A stretch of DNA of 64,000 bases from Allolobophora icterica (GCA_963556255.1 OY744611.1:2219030-2283029); one strand, 5' to 3'. Positions 34,080 through 46,339 are shown, counted from the stretch's first letter. Translations and numbers: made by a program. The notes: generated by a model not told the origin, from the letters alone.

Positions 34080-34376
34080 ATAACAATATTATAAATATAT
34101 TTTATATGTATATATACATACATTTATATATATATATAAAAGTTTATAAATGTATACACATATATACATATATTTACATATGTTTACGTTATATATATAC
34201 ATATATATATACATATATTGATATACATATGTATATAAATACATGCATGTATATATTTATGTATATATTTATTTATATATCTGTATATTCATATATATGT
34301 ATAGTTATACATAAATATATGTATAACAATACATATAAATATATGTAAATTTATATATGTATATATATATATACAT
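34080..34376. repeat. AT-rich (TA/TATACA)-type low-complexity tract
   Basis: Irregular TATATACATA words; the Tyr/Ile-rich frame here is an artefact. Similar sequence resumes after 37297, as expected if the DNA transposon between them inserted into it. Confidence 0.85.
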
Positions 34377-37297
34377 TAGGGTGGTCCACAAAAATAAATT
34401 TCAAGCTAGAAGCCAGGACACCCTCTCAGTTTTTTAGACCTGTCAGTAGTATTATTGAGACAAAATTTCAGCTTCCTATTCCAACTGGAAGTCGGTGCTC
34501 AATGACACATAAATATTACCATATAGTATTATTTGCTGTAAATCTTGATACCGTATAACTTGGTCAACATTTGTCATGGAGATGAGCTTGAAATAGTTTC
34601 TGTTGTGTTATCATACTTACTTACTTACTGGTAATGGAATAAAAAAGTATACAGTTCTTGTTGAAGGTCATGGTGCCCACTTCCTGTGTTTTTGGCGGAC
34701 ATGTTTTCAGAAGTGAATTTTTACATTACAATTGCTGCAGCGCTGGGCTGTGATCCTTCTGCCCTGCCACTTTGAACCATCCACAGAGTGCGTAAGAAAG
34801 CCAGGACACAGCATGCTGAAGCTGTTAGATCTGAATTTGTACCAGATTAGCCACTCGTACTACACTGGGTTGGGAAAACCCTGCCTAAGATCTTTGGAGC
34901 AGGAAATGTCGATCGCCTGCCAGTGCTGGTTTCAGGCGGTGGTGTGGATAAGCTCTTCTTTGTGCCCAAATTAGCCTTTGGGACAGGATACAAGGAATTC
35001 ATGGTCGTTCATATTCTTCTGAAGTAGTGACAACTCACAGTTGACAAAGTTCAAGCCTTGAGCTTTGATACAATGTCTGTCAACACTGGGCATTTCAACG
35101 GAGTGTGTGTTCTGCGGGAAGGCAAATAGGCTGAGAGCTCCTGTGGTTGGCCTGCCGTCATCATGTAATGGAATTGATTTTAGCCAAAGTATTCACCTTG
35201 TGCTGCAGTCCATCTGTTCACCATAAATCCCAATCTTCAAGAGATTTAAATCTGCTGGGAAGGTGTGACACGTGTCAACTTCCGAGGACTGGAAGTCATA
35301 TCCGGCACTGAAGCCCCCATGAAACAGCGTCAGTTTTCTCAAGGAGTTTGCTGAAAGAAAGTCGGATTCAGAGATCAGAGACAACTGCCAAGAGCTCATT
35401 GAGCTGACAGTGGTTGTCCTTGGAAGTCAGCCTTCAGTAATTCACTGTAGAGCCCACTGGCGTAAACTTGTCCAAAATATTGGGGGGGCATGGGGTCTGG
35501 ACCAAAAAAACAAGTTTTTTCAAGATGAAAAGTTGTTTTATTGTTGTTTTTTCTTTTTGTTTTGTTTTTATGGTTTCTGTTGTTTTGGTTGTTTTTAAGA
35601 TTTTTGGATTTCGGATCATAAAAATCATGAAAAATGGCATGAACAAGAGCTCCAACTCAATTTCATTCAGTTGCGATTTCCGAAAATTAAAAATCATTAA
35701 ATGTTATTAAAATAACTTCTACAAAAATAAAACATTTATTTTTAAAAAACAAGAAAAAACAAATTTTGTGGTTTTCCTTTTTCATTTAGAACCAAAATCC
35801 GAAAAACTTTTTTCGCCTTTGGTCTGGACAGTCAGCAGAGGCTTCTGGTGTTACGTTAATGCGTATGAAATGGGGCGTTTTGTTTACATGTAAATTTGTT
35901 CCATATTGAAGATATTGAAGATAAAACTAAATCTTTGTTTTCATTATGAATTTCTAATAGTATTTCAGTTCTGTGTCTCTGTTTTTCTGTTTCTGAAGAA
36001 ATTTGTCTATATTGAAACATAATATTTTAATATTTGAAAAATTCTCCTCTCGATTTTTGGGGGGCATTGCCCCGGCTCCTCAATTATTGGTGGGGCACGT
36101 GCCCCGGCTGACCCCCCAGAGTCTACGCCTATGGGAGAGCCCCTGGGTCAATTGACCATGCACATTGGATGGCCAAGTTACTGTATGCAATCAAAATCTT
36201 CCTTTTTCGCGATCAACCTGATGTATTCAAGAAGAAGTTCAGAGTAATTGATTTTTGAACTTTTTTGTCCTGTTTACGCAAAGGCATGGACATAGGCCCC
36301 TTGCTGTTGAAGCTCCAGAACAAGATCTGTCACTTTGGATTGGTCTAGGACAATATGAGTCTATTGACTGTGAGATCAGCATTGCTGCCAGGAAAGTCCT
36401 AGAAAACCACTTGTAGTACCTTTCAGATGAGGCTGTAGGTCTGGGACTGTTCTCAGACCAACTTCCTATTACAGATAAAATGAAGACTGTCGACAGAATG
36501 ACTGTAAAGCCTGATGAAAGGAGGTGAGAGCTGATGCTACGGTACTGATGGAGGGGTTTTTGGGTGATTTTACAAACCAGTGAGCATTGACACTACTGTC
36601 ATACCTGAAGATGAATGATTCCTTTGTTACACTTCCACTAGAAAAATGGATCCAGAATGAGGATTACAAGCAAGGTAGAGAGATAATTCAGCAGTTGAGA
36701 GTGGTGAATGACGCGGCTGAGAGGCTGTGAAGTTGTTCGATGAATTCTACCGATTCATCACCAATGATGAAGAAGGAAAGCAGTTTCTTCTCCAAGTGGT
36801 CAAGGCAAATAGGAAAGCTGTTCTCACTCTTGTTGAGTCTGCTGTTGATGCAGTGCTTGCAAAGCCTTGCAGTTTCTAGAGTCAAAAACGGTAACGGGTG
36901 TTGCAATTATAAAAAAAAGAACAATCGACATTCGATATTCATGGATTGGACGATGTTTTTTGACACTTTTGAACATTTCCAATTCATTAAACCTACTGAA
37001 ATTTTACAGTTCCATCTGGCTAACTGTTCTTGCATCAAACATGTTGTCAAATTACAGTAATATTTTATCTATCTTGAAATAAAATGCATTTGTATGCTCG
37101 ACACATTCATTTCTGCAATTAATGTCTATTTATCGGTATATGACAAAGTAACACAGTCCGTGAGCATCGTCTTCCAGTTGGAATAAGAAGCTGAAATTTT
37201 GTCTCAATAATACCATTGATAGGTCTAAAAAACTGAGGGGGTGTCCTGGTTTCTAGCTTGAACTTTATTTTTTACCATGTATCTGTGAACCACCCTA
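34377..37297 (+). mobile_element. DNA transposon (TAGGGTGGTCC family), copy A, with nested element
   Basis: It starts TAGGGTGGTCC and ends GAACCACCCTA. The terminal inverted repeats extend for about 110 bases (including AAGCTAGAA(A/G)CCAGGACACC). Flanked by an exact 8-bp duplication ATATACAT (34369-34376, 37298-37305). After subtracting the nested 679-bp element plus its target duplication, the length is close to copy B's 2238. The interior holds a broken plus-strand coding region shared with copy B; clearest in B are GLGQYESIGCEISIPPRKVL, ENHLWYLSDETVGLGVL and EFYRLITNDAEEKQFLL. I do not recognise the transposase family; 8-bp duplications occur in hAT and P superfamilies. Confidence 0.9.
35455..36133. 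mobile_element. Non-autonomous hAT-like transposon, copy 2, nested in copy A
   Basis: The ends CACTGGCGTAAACT and AGTCTACGCCTATG are imperfect inverted repeats. The flanks GTAGAGCC and GGAGAGCC match at 7 of 8 bases. Copy B of the host transposon has an uninterrupted GGAGAGCC at the same place (about 51700-51708), an internal empty site that fixes the borders. Confidence 0.88.
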
Positions 37298-37610
37298 ATA
37301 TACATACATGCATGTACGTAATGTATATATATGTAATATTTGTATGTGTATACATACATCTGCATATTTATATATGTGTATTTAAGTATGTCTATTTATA
37401 TATTACTCATATATGATAAGCATATATTTACATATATAGATACTTAAAAGGTTTGATGACTAGGTAAATCTGATAAGTTGCACTGGTTCAAAAGTATTCT
37501 GAACTGTTGAAATCTATGCTAAGCTAATTTATTCGGTATCCCTCATACAATTCTAGATTAACTAATTATAACCGAATATTCCAGCGTGAACATCTTTTTC
37601 TTCATTTCAG

Positions 37611-37797
37611 TTGTACGATCTTCCACTGGAGATGTTGGACATTATCTTACAAAAGTCATATCTCTACTGGATATTGAATTCATCAGCAAAGCAGAGAGAC
37701 GAAGAAATTATCAGATCTCTCATTTCAGTCGACGTTTGCTTCAGTCGAAGAATTACCAGACAACGGTTCAAGAATGCAATATGGCGCCATCTGCAGG
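37611..37797 (+). CDS. F-box-like exon of an unidentified gene
   Basis: The acceptor TTCTTCATTTCAG ends at 37610; the exon reads LYDLPLEMLDIILQKSYLYW, then RDEEIIRSLISVDVCFSRRI and TRQRFKNAIWRHLQ. LPxEMLxxIL followed by a helix and LxxVDxxFxRxI is the usual outline of an F-box, which recruits substrates to SCF ubiquitin ligases, but the match is by eye only. A donor-like CAGG|GTGAAA follows at 37797/37798, leaving phase 1. If it is not spliced, the frame stops at 37880. Its neighbours are transposons on both sides; the CARD exon 6.6 kb downstream starts in a compatible phase. Confidence 0.45.
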
Positions 37798-38151
37798 GTG
37801 AAATGTCTTCCAAGTATTACTATCTAACTTATTTCTCTCGAACACAAGGGATTACTTTGAAAAAATATATTTTAATATAATCTGAAAACTTTAACAACGC
37901 CGTTATCGTCACGCATACGTGTACATGGTTAGCTAGTTATCCAAGCACTTGCTGCTGATGTGTCCTTAATAACTAGAATAATGATAATAAAAACGACAAT
38001 ATCCGATTCAATCTGAACCTCAAGAGCAATGATAATAAAAACGACAATATCCGATTCAATCTGAACCCCAAGATCGCGCACAACAGTCGAAGGCCTTGTC
38101 TCAGCCCCGCAGACGATCAAAGGGATCGGTGTCAAGCCGACCACACCACCA

Positions 38152-39360
38152 CAGTGTTGCCAGTGAGGTTTTTCAGATTTCCCCAGATTTCGTTCCAAAA
38201 AATCCCCAGATTTCCCCAGATTATATAAACACAATTTATGAGACATTGTAATACTATTGAACAGTAACATACCTACTTACAGTTACATTAATAACAATAT
38301 ATTCCTCAAATGAATGGAATCAAATATATACTGACTTATTATTTTTTTTTATTGTCACTTGTCAATGACTCGAAGTTGTCGGCGAGACGGCATCCAAGTC
38401 GACGACAATTTCTGTTTCGTTAAGATCTCCAGTATGTAAAACACGCTGGCTGTCCCGTGAAGCAGTCATATGACTGCTTTACGGGACAGCCAGCGTGTCT
38501 TACATAGCATCAACGCCTTATGTTTCTGTGCCTAAACTATATCTTGTATTGACTGGAACTGGAGATTTCTTTTACTACTATTCGAAGAATAGAAGTAGAC
38601 ATTCTTTATGAGCATTTCAAGACAAGATGGTAGGCGGTTGATGGCAACGTTTGCACAAAGTGCAAATGAATGACAGACAAATGTTTATAACTTCAAGCCG
38701 CTCAAAATGGGCAATGCTGTAACTGGATCACATAAGCAGCACTGCGCTTCGGTGACATTTTTTGAGCTATTGTGCTGTCTGGAAACATCTGCTTACTATA
38801 TTCTATCAAATGATCTGCTTATGTTCAGCATTGTGTTTTGCCAAATGATCAGCTTATGTTCAGTAGGCCTATTATGTTCTGCCATGAAAGCCGTCAACAA
38901 TATCTCCACTTTAGCAATTCGTCTTGACGACCGGGCTCTTTTGGTTTGTTGAAAAACTTGTTAATGTTCAGAGTTGTGGCGTGCACGACGTTATGTCGCT
39001 AACCCGCTACAACTACCTCGCGTACATTTATCATCGCTCATTATTAACAGTAATTTCAAACTATAACAGGAAATAGAAATACAATCACTAGAATGACTAG
39101 ATAGTTGATGACGTCATTGAGATGGTTTAAAACAAGAAGTGCCTTTGGTGGAATGAAAATTATACAGCGCATTATTTTTTACATTCACTTACAATACAAA
39201 CATAGTGTCTAATGCTTAGTGCACACAAAATACATACATTGTCAATGCAAATTTTCAAAATGGTCAAATTTCCCCAGATTTGGCCAAAAAATCCCCAGAT
39301 CCCCAGACGAAGGCCGAAATCCCCAGATCTAGGGAAAAATCCCCAGCTCTGGCAACATTG
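38152..39360. mobile_element. hAT-like non-autonomous transposon with exact 8-bp duplication
   Basis: It starts CAGTGTTGCCAG and ends CTGGCAACATTG. Flanked by CACCACCA on both sides (38144-38151, 39361-39368). Subterminal TCCCCAGATTT words are repeated at both ends (38175-38220, 39265-39345). There is no transposase; removing it rejoins the LINE boxes on either side. Confidence 0.93.
38434..38505. repeat. 72-bp near-perfect palindrome
   Basis: Two 36-base arms meet at CAT|ATG with only two mismatches (core CACGCTGGCTGTCCCGT). It lies inside the hAT-like element and would form a cruciform or long hairpin. Confidence 0.93.
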
Positions 39361-39640
39361 CACCACCATAAGAAATTGATCGGTCTTCTCAGGTTTTAGC
39401 AGAACTCGGTTAGACCTCATCCACTCAACAATCCGCTCCACATCTAGCGCCATGCGCCATCCGTCGATGCTATGCCACAGTCGACAGGTGACCACATGTA
39501 TAAAAATTACTGCTGCGAGTCGTCGGTGTAGACATTCTATGACAGGCCGAGACTCGCGGCTAGCTCACTGTTCCCCTGATATACGATAATATCGGTGGTA
39601 CACAATAGCTCTACCCTCCAGCAGTCCCTCGTAGATAATA

Positions 39641-40554
39641 GAAGAATGAGCATTCTCAAAATTTCCCGAGACTTTTAACTGTCAATCCCAAAACATACCG
39701 CTCAGTTTGTCAGGAGACCGGGAAGCACAAACAGCGGATCTCCAAACGCGAATTCCGTCTGGAGCGAGAGAGACCGAAAGGTGGAGGACAGGATAGGTCT
39801 GGGTAGGAATTCTGGTAGGTGAGACTTTACTTTACATTTAAAATCCTGAGCTATACAACTACTGAGCATATTTGGCGGGTTACATCTTAAGAACTGTAAC
39901 AGTTTTGTATTCCTTGTAACCGAAAAAACCAACAAAGCTTAGTTAATAGCACAAATTTTTAAATACTTCGTTACACAGTTTTACGCACTGTTTACATGAA
40001 ATTCAATTTATATATAATTTAAGTATCATCGGAAATATGAGAATAATTATTTTTTGGTCAAATCCTGGCATTGTATTTTGTGTCCTCATGCGAAGTAAAC
40101 GACCGAACATTTAAATGTTATTACTTTTCCAATGATATCAGATTTTAAACTGGACTATTTTTTATGCACAGCATTTCATGTACTTACCAACGAGAATTAA
40201 GTTGCAGTGATCAAATCTGCTATAAATCAAAGCCTTTGCTAATGAACCATCTTGTCTTTTATTAAAATCAATTTACGATTGTCATTCTTGGCCAGAATTC
40301 TGCTGACATCAATTGGCAAAATTATTGTCTCATATCAACTGATCAATTCATCGAAAAAAGCATCATGATGATGATGATGATGATGATCAACTTAATTCTC
40401 GCTGGCATTATTAAGGAAGATCTACACAATTACAAATGATTCAAAGCTCTGTGGCTGAAGCCATAACAAAGACCCGCACATATAAGCCTGTTAAGTACAC
40501 TACAAGTAGCCAGCCGTCTCTATTCTTGACTGGTGTGCAGGCAGTGGTGTGTAA
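39641..40554. other. Unassigned stretch
   Basis: No exon recognised; 40367-40387 is a short (GAT)n. Confidence 0.35.
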
Positions 40555-41879
40555 TAGGGTGCATCGATTATAATGGGAGAAACATGTGTGTCTCATTTTT
40601 ATTTCTAATAGTGCAAAGTAGTTGCCATTTGATGTCAGCAGTATTCTGGTGCAATTTCACCAATTTAGCACATGACCTTGAGGTGTCCCAATGACCTTGA
40701 AGTTTTTATATTAGGCGCACAATATTTGCCCATGTTATGCTAGGAGTAATGTCCAGAAAAACAAGCTTCTACAGTATGAATCTGATGAGAAGTAGAATAC
40801 AATACTGATGAAACCTATTAGGTATATTATTCCACCATTATGTCCATTACACCAATGATGAAACAGTGAGTTGAGTCTAAACTACAGTAGCGGTAAACTA
40901 AAGTAGTAGTCTTGTCCCATTCATGCAAGTAGCCTAGTAGGCCTAAGTAGTCAGGTTATGCGATATTCTTTCTTGGTGTTAAAAGCCGGCATTTTTCGCC
41001 TAGATTCCAATCTTGTTCTTATGAAACCGTCCCTAGCTATGATGCCGCAGACTGCAGCTGAAGCCTCAGTCACTACTTTAACATAACGTTCCACTGCCTA
41101 TGAGTGACATGGGAATTTAGGAAAGTTGAACTTTTGTGCTGGGTGCGTCGCTACAAATTGCATCCTTTCTTCATCAGATATCTCCAATGTTAGTGGTATT
41201 CTGCTACGCATATTTGCCAGTCAACGAGTTCAGTGTCACTGTAGGCATCAAACTTTAGCTCAGGAACAACGGTTTTCGAATTCCAGATCGTACAGTTTCC
41301 TAGCCTTCAGGATATGACGCATTCCCAGCTTTCAAATTTTCTTACAGTAATGAGTTAACATGGAGCAACAAGTGGTCCTCGTGCTTTCTCTGTACCAATT
41401 GGCAATGGTTTATTAACGTGTAAACAGTTACCAGTAAGGTTCTTTGATAAAATTGAATAGGATTTGCCTCCTGCAACTTTAACTGAAGTAAGTAGTGACG
41501 GGCAGTATTTGTGGGACTTTAGTAACGTCGTCGTTAAGCTAAAAAAATACCCTGGAATAGTGAATCACTTGCGGTGGTTGACGACTACGAATAGAATATT
41601 GCAATTGTACATTGGCAGTTGCAAACCACCAGTATGTAATGTAATGTAATTTAAATCTCCGAAATTTCTCAGCGCCACACAAATGTCACGTCAGGGAGAC
41701 CAGCTTATTCACCGGCGCTTTGTCAAACCAAGTCAGCAACATCCATGCTGCCTTGTTCGTTCCGGTGCCAGGTCAGAGTCCGCGGAGGTCAAGCCGAGAA
41801 GACAACATGGTGCTATGGTCGTAATCGCTGATGATGGTGGTTGTATGGTGGCGCAGTAATAGAATCAGGTAAAGATAGC

Positions 41880-43030
41880 TTGAAGAGTTCGGTTTTCAGT
41901 CGTGAGTGGAAAGCAGCTGTGGAGAGGTGAAATTAACAGACGAGACAGGAGGATGAGCAAACTGGCGGAGATCTTTTGGAAGGTTATTCCAAAGAGCCGG
42001 TTCAGCATAGACTAAGGAGCGGTTACAGAATTTCAGAGAGGAGGAGACTGGAGGCCGAGATAGAGAAAGATATGATGATGAGCCAGTAGATCTGGACTTT
42101 TGGATTGTGAATAGCTGGCGAATGTAAGAAGGTTGAGAGGTTTGAAGGGGGTTGTACGTAAGAGGCATAATTTTGTAATGGATGCGCTGAGGGACTTTTA
42201 GCCAATAAAGTTATTTCACAACAGGGGTCATGACTGTGGTGGTGTTTGGGGGTTTGGTGACTGCGGGACGAGGTCATTATGGATTGTTTGGAGGCGTTTT
42301 GTTTGAGAAGAGTCGATGTTGTAGAAAGGGGAATTGCAGTAAGCGAGTTTGGAATGTACGATTGAGCAGGCTATTGTGCAGGCGGCCTTGTAATCAAGTA
42401 TTTGGCGCAGTCGACGAAGGTCGCGAATGTGCATGTAGCAGGTGCGGGATAGCTGGGTGATGTGGTCGGCAAAGGTGAGGTTTTATCGAAGATGATTCCA
42501 AGATTGCGGAGATGAGAAGAGTAAGGTAGGGAGGAAGTAAGATCTGTTGGCGATAAGTCGGAAGGACAGGCGACTTTGCTTAGTTGCTCACGGAGGCCAA
42601 TGATAAGAAATTCTGGTTTTGAAGGGTTTAAGCATAAGAGGTTTGCGGTCATCCAGGCTGTTATCTGGGTTATGATGTTTCGTAGATGATTTAGTGCATC
42701 TGTAAGGGAGCGAGGAGAGAAAGATATGAATTGTTGGGTTTCGTTAGCATAGAGGTGATGATCGACAGAGGATGAGGAAATGCGTTTGCTGAGGGGGAGG
42801 TGTAAGGATGAACAGCAGTGGACTGAGGACAGAACCTTGGGGAACACCGCAGGTGAGAGTGTGCGGGTTAGAAAAGTGACCAGAGACATTAGCGGTGAAA
42901 GAACGTGAGGAAAGATACGACTTGATCCAGGATAGGGCAGTACTAGAAATTCCAAATGCAGAGGAAAGGCGCTTAATAATCAGTAGAGCTTCAAATGCTG
43001 GCAATGTAGATAGTGAAATATATGCTCCGA
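41880..43030 (-). mobile_element. CR1/L2-group LINE, RT second half and C-terminus
   Basis: From right to left on minus: FEALLIIKRLSSAFGISSTA, LSWIKSYLSSRSF, LTCGVPQGSVLSPLLFIL, the box YANETQQF (F/YADD lost), ITAWMTANLLCLNPSKPEFL, HLRNLGIIFD, HSKLAYCNSPFYN and LVYAEPALWNNLPKDLRQ. At least three frameshifts are present. Clearly inactive. Confidence 0.85.
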
Positions 43031-43420
43031 TGCGGTTAACAATATATGCAAGGCTGATCTAGTCGTGGATTATACATGTCCGACATTCCTTCACCAACGA
43101 TAAGTGCCTCGGTAACAACTTGTCGATAGTATACTTATTTCCTTCCTTGACATTCTGTGCTATAGAGTTTTATCTTTTCGACCATCAAAAATAAACCGAG
43201 TAAATCACGTACGTTGTTCAAGTCTTCCAGCTCGTTACTCTAATTTCATCGTTCACGTCTAACTTATTTTGGTCAATAACATTTGACAAATCAACATCAC
43301 ATATAACACTGAAATCCTGCAACACCACGGGTGTTAGCTCGGCAGATTGCTCTGTCTGAAACACCATAGCGATCACAGGCCTAAAGCTTATGTTGGTAGT
43401 CTACTACGAAAGTCTCTTGA

Positions 43421-43681
43421 CTATAATGTTTGAGCCAGGTTTATCACATGTTGATTACTTCTAAATTGAACAATATGATCTTTAGTTTCATCATCTGGTT
43501 GATTACAAGTGTTTGACCTGCTGGAATCGAAACTAGATTCAGAATCCTCTACTGAGTCATCGTTAACATCCACGATCTTCTCACCACACAATGACGCGAT
43601 ATATTTCGACTCGAAAAACTTGCTTAGCTTTTTTTCTTTTCTGCTTGTTAACAAGCTTATGTGCTGTAAGTTTGTCGACAT
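43421..43681 (-). CDS. Acidic/serine-rich small open frame, unknown
   Basis: From a true ATG (43681-43679) it reads 86 codons with an acidic-Ser stretch (DVNDDSVEDSESSFDSSRS). No family recognised. It lies inside the TAGGGTGCAT element and could be an N-terminal transposase remnant or chance. Confidence 0.18.
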   Translation of the reverse strand: MSTNLQHISLLTSRKEKKLSKFFESKYIASLCGEKIVDVNDDSVEDSESSFDSSRSNTCNQPDDETKDHIVQFRSNQHVINLAQTL

Positions 43682-44403
43682 TACTGATACACATCAACCT
43701 TACAATTCTCTGGTCAGTTAGAAAATCATGCTCATCCTTAGGAACTTGAATGAATTGCTACCTACCTACTAACAGATCAACATAACTCTTTAAAGCTATA
43801 CATAAATAAGTTTGCTCTACAACAGATAATATTACGTTAAATACAGTGCTCAGAAGCCTTCAAATCATGAACATTTTAGGGTCCTTGGGGCACCTCAAGA
43901 ACTTATCCCAAAAAATTCTAAAATTTGCATGCTAGCTAAGCAGTATAAAAGGCAACTATCGGCAACCATTAAACTATTTTTTTAACATTTTATTTTTCAA
44001 TGCACCCTAGTGTGCCACCAAAAGTCCTCGGGCTCAGGTCGTCCAACAGTTCTCTTCAACATTACGGAGGGCCGGAGATCGTTGATCGTAAGGTATTGGC
44101 ATGGTATTGATCACCGTCACAGCGCCCTGTGTGTATCCAAACAGCCGGAGACTGCTTGCTTGAATCCGAAACTGTGCATCTTATGTCGGTATATTTCCCC
44201 ATTGGTGAAAAGCGCAGTGTAGGGAATGCGCATTATCTTGCATTTAGAAGAGTCAGACATCTTGGTTTGAATGTTGTATTTCGAGTTGACTCAACTTCAT
44301 CTCTTCTGTCTAATCCAAAAATGTCTCGGTGATGATGATAATGTTGTAATGTAACAAAAACTGCGATGCCATTCAAAAGTAGAGATAGTTTTTGTCTGTT
44401 TAG

Positions 44404-44691
44404 ATTTCTACGGAAAAACCAAGAAAACAGCTGTGATCATCAGAAACAACAGAAGTTACCTCTTAGAAAATATTCAACCAAACGAAGAGTTAATTACTTC
44501 GCTTTTATCTCTGAACTGCGTATCGGAAGATCAAAGTCACTTCATTAAACGACAACGTTCAACAAAAGATAAGAACGCCGAACTTTTGTACATCGTGGAA
44601 CTTTTAGACGAAACAAAGTTTTCAGATTTCGTCAAGTGTCTTCGACAAGCCAACCAGAAGACAGTGGCAAGGATTTTAGAAAATGGAGGAG
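44404..44691 (+). CDS. CARD (caspase recruitment domain) exon
   Basis: The acceptor TTTTTGTCTGTTTAG ends at 44403. The exon reads FYGKTKKTAVIIRNNRSYLL, ENIQPNEELITSLLSLNCVS, IKRQRSTKDKNAELLYIVEL, LDETKFSDFVKCLRQANQ, VARILENGG. The pattern (six short helices; the K-R-xSTxxKNxELLxIVxxLDExKFxxF core and the closing LRQxNQxxVARxLE) is that of a CARD, a homotypic docking domain of innate immune and apoptotic adaptors. The exon would end G|GTTTAA at 44691 (weak donor), phase 1, and enters at phase 1, so it is a symmetrical 1-1 exon. The fold call is confident, the splice ends less so. Confidence 0.75.
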
Positions 44692-45545
44692 GTTTAAAGT
44701 ACAAACTTTATCTAAAGACTTCTAGCTATAATTAGTAGGCCCTATAATAATAATAACGATGATTGTAATGGCAGATATGCATTTATATTGAATTACATCA
44801 AGATCGTTCCGAGACCTTAAATCATAATTATGTAGACCCTATCATTAAGTATGCCTATCGCGTTATGTATTCATTGTATAATTTATTTTCACAACTTCAT
44901 TTAAAGTGGTGAAAATTGGGGACCTTCAGGGCAAACTTAATTCCGAAGGAATACCATAAAACCATTCTGACACTTAGTTATGAGCACTATGCACCTCTAT
45001 GCCTCTACATAATTCCAGTATTAACTATATATACTAAACTTGAAACTGCTCGTACTGCTCCAGTACGTGGTGTAGCATCGACGTGCTTTCCACTCACACT
45101 TTATTCTGCCATGAAAATTATTATCATCTTCAAATTGCCAGATATTTATCCCCATCATTCAAAGAAACTATTGAGGCGTTGTTTATTGTAGGACAGACAG
45201 TAGGCCTACACACTTTACTTCACTGCCTCTGGCCTTGGTGCTATTATTCTTTATCATAACGTATTTTTTTACATACGTTGAAATTGATAGGCCCCTATGT
45301 ATCCCCGTATTTGAGTTTTAACGCGAATTCATAAGTACCTGAGCAATAATGACATTTGTTTGAAAAGCAACCTTATGTTCTTGATGAGTATGTCTGGTTT
45401 CGTATTTCGCGTAAAGTAGATGAAACGCCGTGTTGGCTATGTAGGCCCTATCTACAACCTAAAGAATATTTATAATTCAACTGCAGTTATCTAAAACTAC
45501 GCCTGAGTTAGTAGTTTGACATTTGAAGAACGCTTTTGCTTCCAG

Positions 45546-45907
45546 CTGTAATAAAAATCAAAGTGCAAACTCGTGGTGCAAAGTGTACAGCGTCAATGGA
45601 AACACAGCTACTTCATAATAAATTCGAAGATCTTCGAAACAGAACCAAACCGTGGTCACATGAAACCGTTAAACTCGTCAGTCAATTAAGGGATGAAAGC
45701 CTAGAAATCCTAAACTCTCATCTGGACAGACAGACTGTGGTTGTTTGGATCTGGTGTCATTTACAAACAACCCTTGAAAATTGTCAGAGGCTGTACGAAT
45801 CGAATCAGCTGAGGGAAGTCTTCTTTGAAAATAGTCAACCTTCCACTTCAAAGCTGATCACAATTGATAGGAATCAATTCAGGAAAACCGTTGGCGCGTT
45901 CTTATAA
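45546..45907 (+). CDS. Exon of unknown fold downstream of the CARD exon
   Basis: The acceptor GCTTTTGCTTCCAG ends at 45545 and leaves the frame in phase 1, exactly what the CARD exon supplies. The reading VIKIKVQTRGAKCTASMETQ is followed by a mostly helical, Trp-containing segment (LLHNKFEDLRNRTKPWSHET, VKLVSQLRDESLEILNSHLD, VVVWIWCHLQTTLENCQRLY) and ends IDRNQFRKTVGAFL-stop. I do not recognise the domain. The stop may be the true end of a short CARD protein, with AATAAA at 46052, or the exon may be spliced earlier to the propeller region; no strong donor is visible. Confidence 0.55.
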
Positions 45908-46067
45908 TTATCATAAAGGATATTTAAAACATATAATCAGCATTATGCAGCTTAGCTGAATCAAATGACTAAGACCGCACTCCTTAACAAAATCAGCCGA
46001 ATTTTGAAAAGGACAAGAGAAGGCCGTGTATCTATATGAGAATAGAGTAAAAATAAAAAATACTAGA

Positions 46068-46172
46068 GACTCAGAGAGAGACAGACAGAGACAGACAGAG
46101 ACAGAGACAGGGGCAGAGACAGACAGACAGAGAGACAAACAGAGAGACAGACAGAGAGACAGACAGAGAGAG
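46068..46172. repeat. (GACAGA)n-type microsatellite
   Basis: Interrupted GACAGAGA/GACAGACA purine-rich tract. Confidence 0.92.
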
Positions 46173-46339
46173 AAAGTTTGATTATCTAACAAGAGAGGTT
46201 TCTGGAAAGCGCTATATTATCGTAAAGCTACTTAAATTGTATTTATATAGTCTGCTTTGAGTGAAATCAATACATTAGAAGAACCATAAGGTGGGATTGA
46301 AAGACAAATATATACAGAGGCAACAAAAGGTTTGCAGTA

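Larger units (their letters stand above)
37940..39640 (-). mobile_element. LINE RT fragment split by a hAT-like element
   Basis: Right part (39640-39369): a decayed palm with YTDDSQQ (F/YADD box) and DVERIVEWMRSNRVLLKPEK, with KTDQFLMVV. Left part (38143-37940): VGLTPIPLIVCGAETRP and STVVRDLGVQIESD, the next conserved box. About 50 bases containing GATAATAAAAACGACAATAT are tandemly duplicated at 37979-38075. Confidence 0.78.
40555..44009. mobile_element. Probable DNA transposon (TAGGGTGCAT ends) carrying a LINE
   Basis: It starts TAGGGTGCATCGA and ends with the inverse TCAATGCACCCTA. The flanks GTGTGTAA and GTGTGCCA match at 6 of 8 bases. The terminus resembles those of the two other TAGGGTG families here. 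No transposase is recognised inside, unless the acidic frame at 43421-43681 is a remnant. Confidence 0.55.

Noticed and set aside
46068..46172. Ser/Leu/Cys-rich signal-like protein on minus (45911-46192)
   Set aside because: Produced by a (GACAGA)n tract.
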